From JAAZLA01 sp964560975 (GTDB taxonomy: Bacteria > Spirochaetota > Spirochaetia > Treponematales > Treponemataceae): a stretch of DNA of 5,634 bases. Below the pieces are notes generated by a model. It searched no databases and was not told the DNA's origin. It saw only the letters and a program-made list of their open reading frames with translations. The stretch covers positions 1 to 5,634 of the forward strand of contig CAZLNE010000117.1 of the NCBI GenBank assembly GCA_964560975.1. Direction: 5' to 3'. Both the position numbers and the translations under genes were made by a program. Below are positions 5,573-5,634 of this stretch, one piece after another; positions within the stretch are counted from its first letter, which is position 1; every line of letters begins with the position of its first letter.

Positions 5573-5634
5573 TCTCAGGGAACTTGGCTTACGAGTCGCA
5601 ACCTCGTGTCAAAAATTATGCGCCAAGGAAGGCG
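5573..5634. repeat. Structured interspersed repeat, copy 2 (runs to the window edge)
   Basis: This copy has an exact outer stem CTTGGC (5583-5588) with GCCAAG (5622-5627), and an exact inner stem ACGAG (5591-5595) with CTCGT (5603-5607) around a 7-base loop. It starts 172 bp after copy 1 in the same orientation, so the repeating unit may be about 172 bp long. The sequence after the repeat is cut off by the window end. Confidence 0.75.

Larger units (their letters stand above)
5314..5634. other. GC-rich gene-free tract with structured repeats
   Basis: This 321-bp stretch has no convincing gene. Its core is sharply richer in G+C than the genes: bases 5401-5460 count 37 G or C of 60, against 16 of 60 in a sampled ATPase stretch (2461-2520). 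It contains two copies of a hairpin-forming repeat, a third related hairpin, a nine-A run (5536-5544) and a perfect 10-bp palindrome GAAGTACTTC (5552-5561). Open frames of 69 and 75 codons across it are made of repeat sequence and are not called as genes. The repeat family continues off the right edge. Confidence 0.6.

Noticed and set aside
5401..5634. Integron attC sites, considered because of the toxin-antitoxin and defence genes and the paired stems
   Set aside because: GCTTAAC at 5520-5526 fits one core motif, but no matching GTTRRRY partner frames a proper attC, and the outer arms CTTGGC/GCCAAG do not fit the core rule. A genome-wide comparison could reopen this.
5401..5634. CRISPR array
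   Set aside because: There are only two imperfect copies of over 60 bp with a spacing of about 110 bp, and no cas genes.

Overview
The window is 5.6 kb of AT-rich accessory bacterial DNA. It carries four clear protein genes, the 3' end of a fifth, one doubtful small gene, and a GC-rich repeat tract at the right edge. No rRNA, tRNA, CRISPR array, transposase or integrase is visible. The organism cannot be fixed from the sequence. AT-rich genes, Shine-Dalgarno starts and GC-rich structured repeats between genes fit a host-associated spirochaete such as Treponema, or a low-GC Firmicute. That is a tentative inference.

Left part (1-1367): a HigBA-type toxin-antitoxin module. The toxin gene lacks only its first codons, which lie off the left edge. 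The antitoxin is unusually long because a Cro/C1-type DNA-binding head is joined to an ImmA/IrrE-like zinc peptidase domain with an HEIGH motif.

Middle (1368-4256): a 514-bp AT-rich gap holds a possible small gene on the minus strand and a strong plus-strand promoter. That promoter has a perfect palindrome between its -35 and -10 boxes. It drives a two-gene operon with overlapping stop and start codons: an AAA15/ABC-type ATPase (RloA-like) and a RloB-family protein with Toprim-like acidic motifs. An ATPase next to a Toprim protein is the layout of known anti-phage systems such as PARIS (AriA/AriB) and OLD/Gabija-like systems. This pair is therefore the best candidate here for a poorly described defence system.

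Right part (4257-5634): a convergent APH-fold phosphotransferase gene ends only 4 bp from rloB. Its promoter is overlaid by a perfect 10-bp inverted repeat that looks like an operator. Beyond it lies a GC-rich, gene-free tract with two copies of a roughly 63-bp hairpin-forming repeat (about 79% identical) and a third, related hairpin. The combination of toxin-antitoxin module, ATPase/Toprim pair, kinase-like gene and structured repeats suggests a defence or genomic island. No direct mobility gene is seen.
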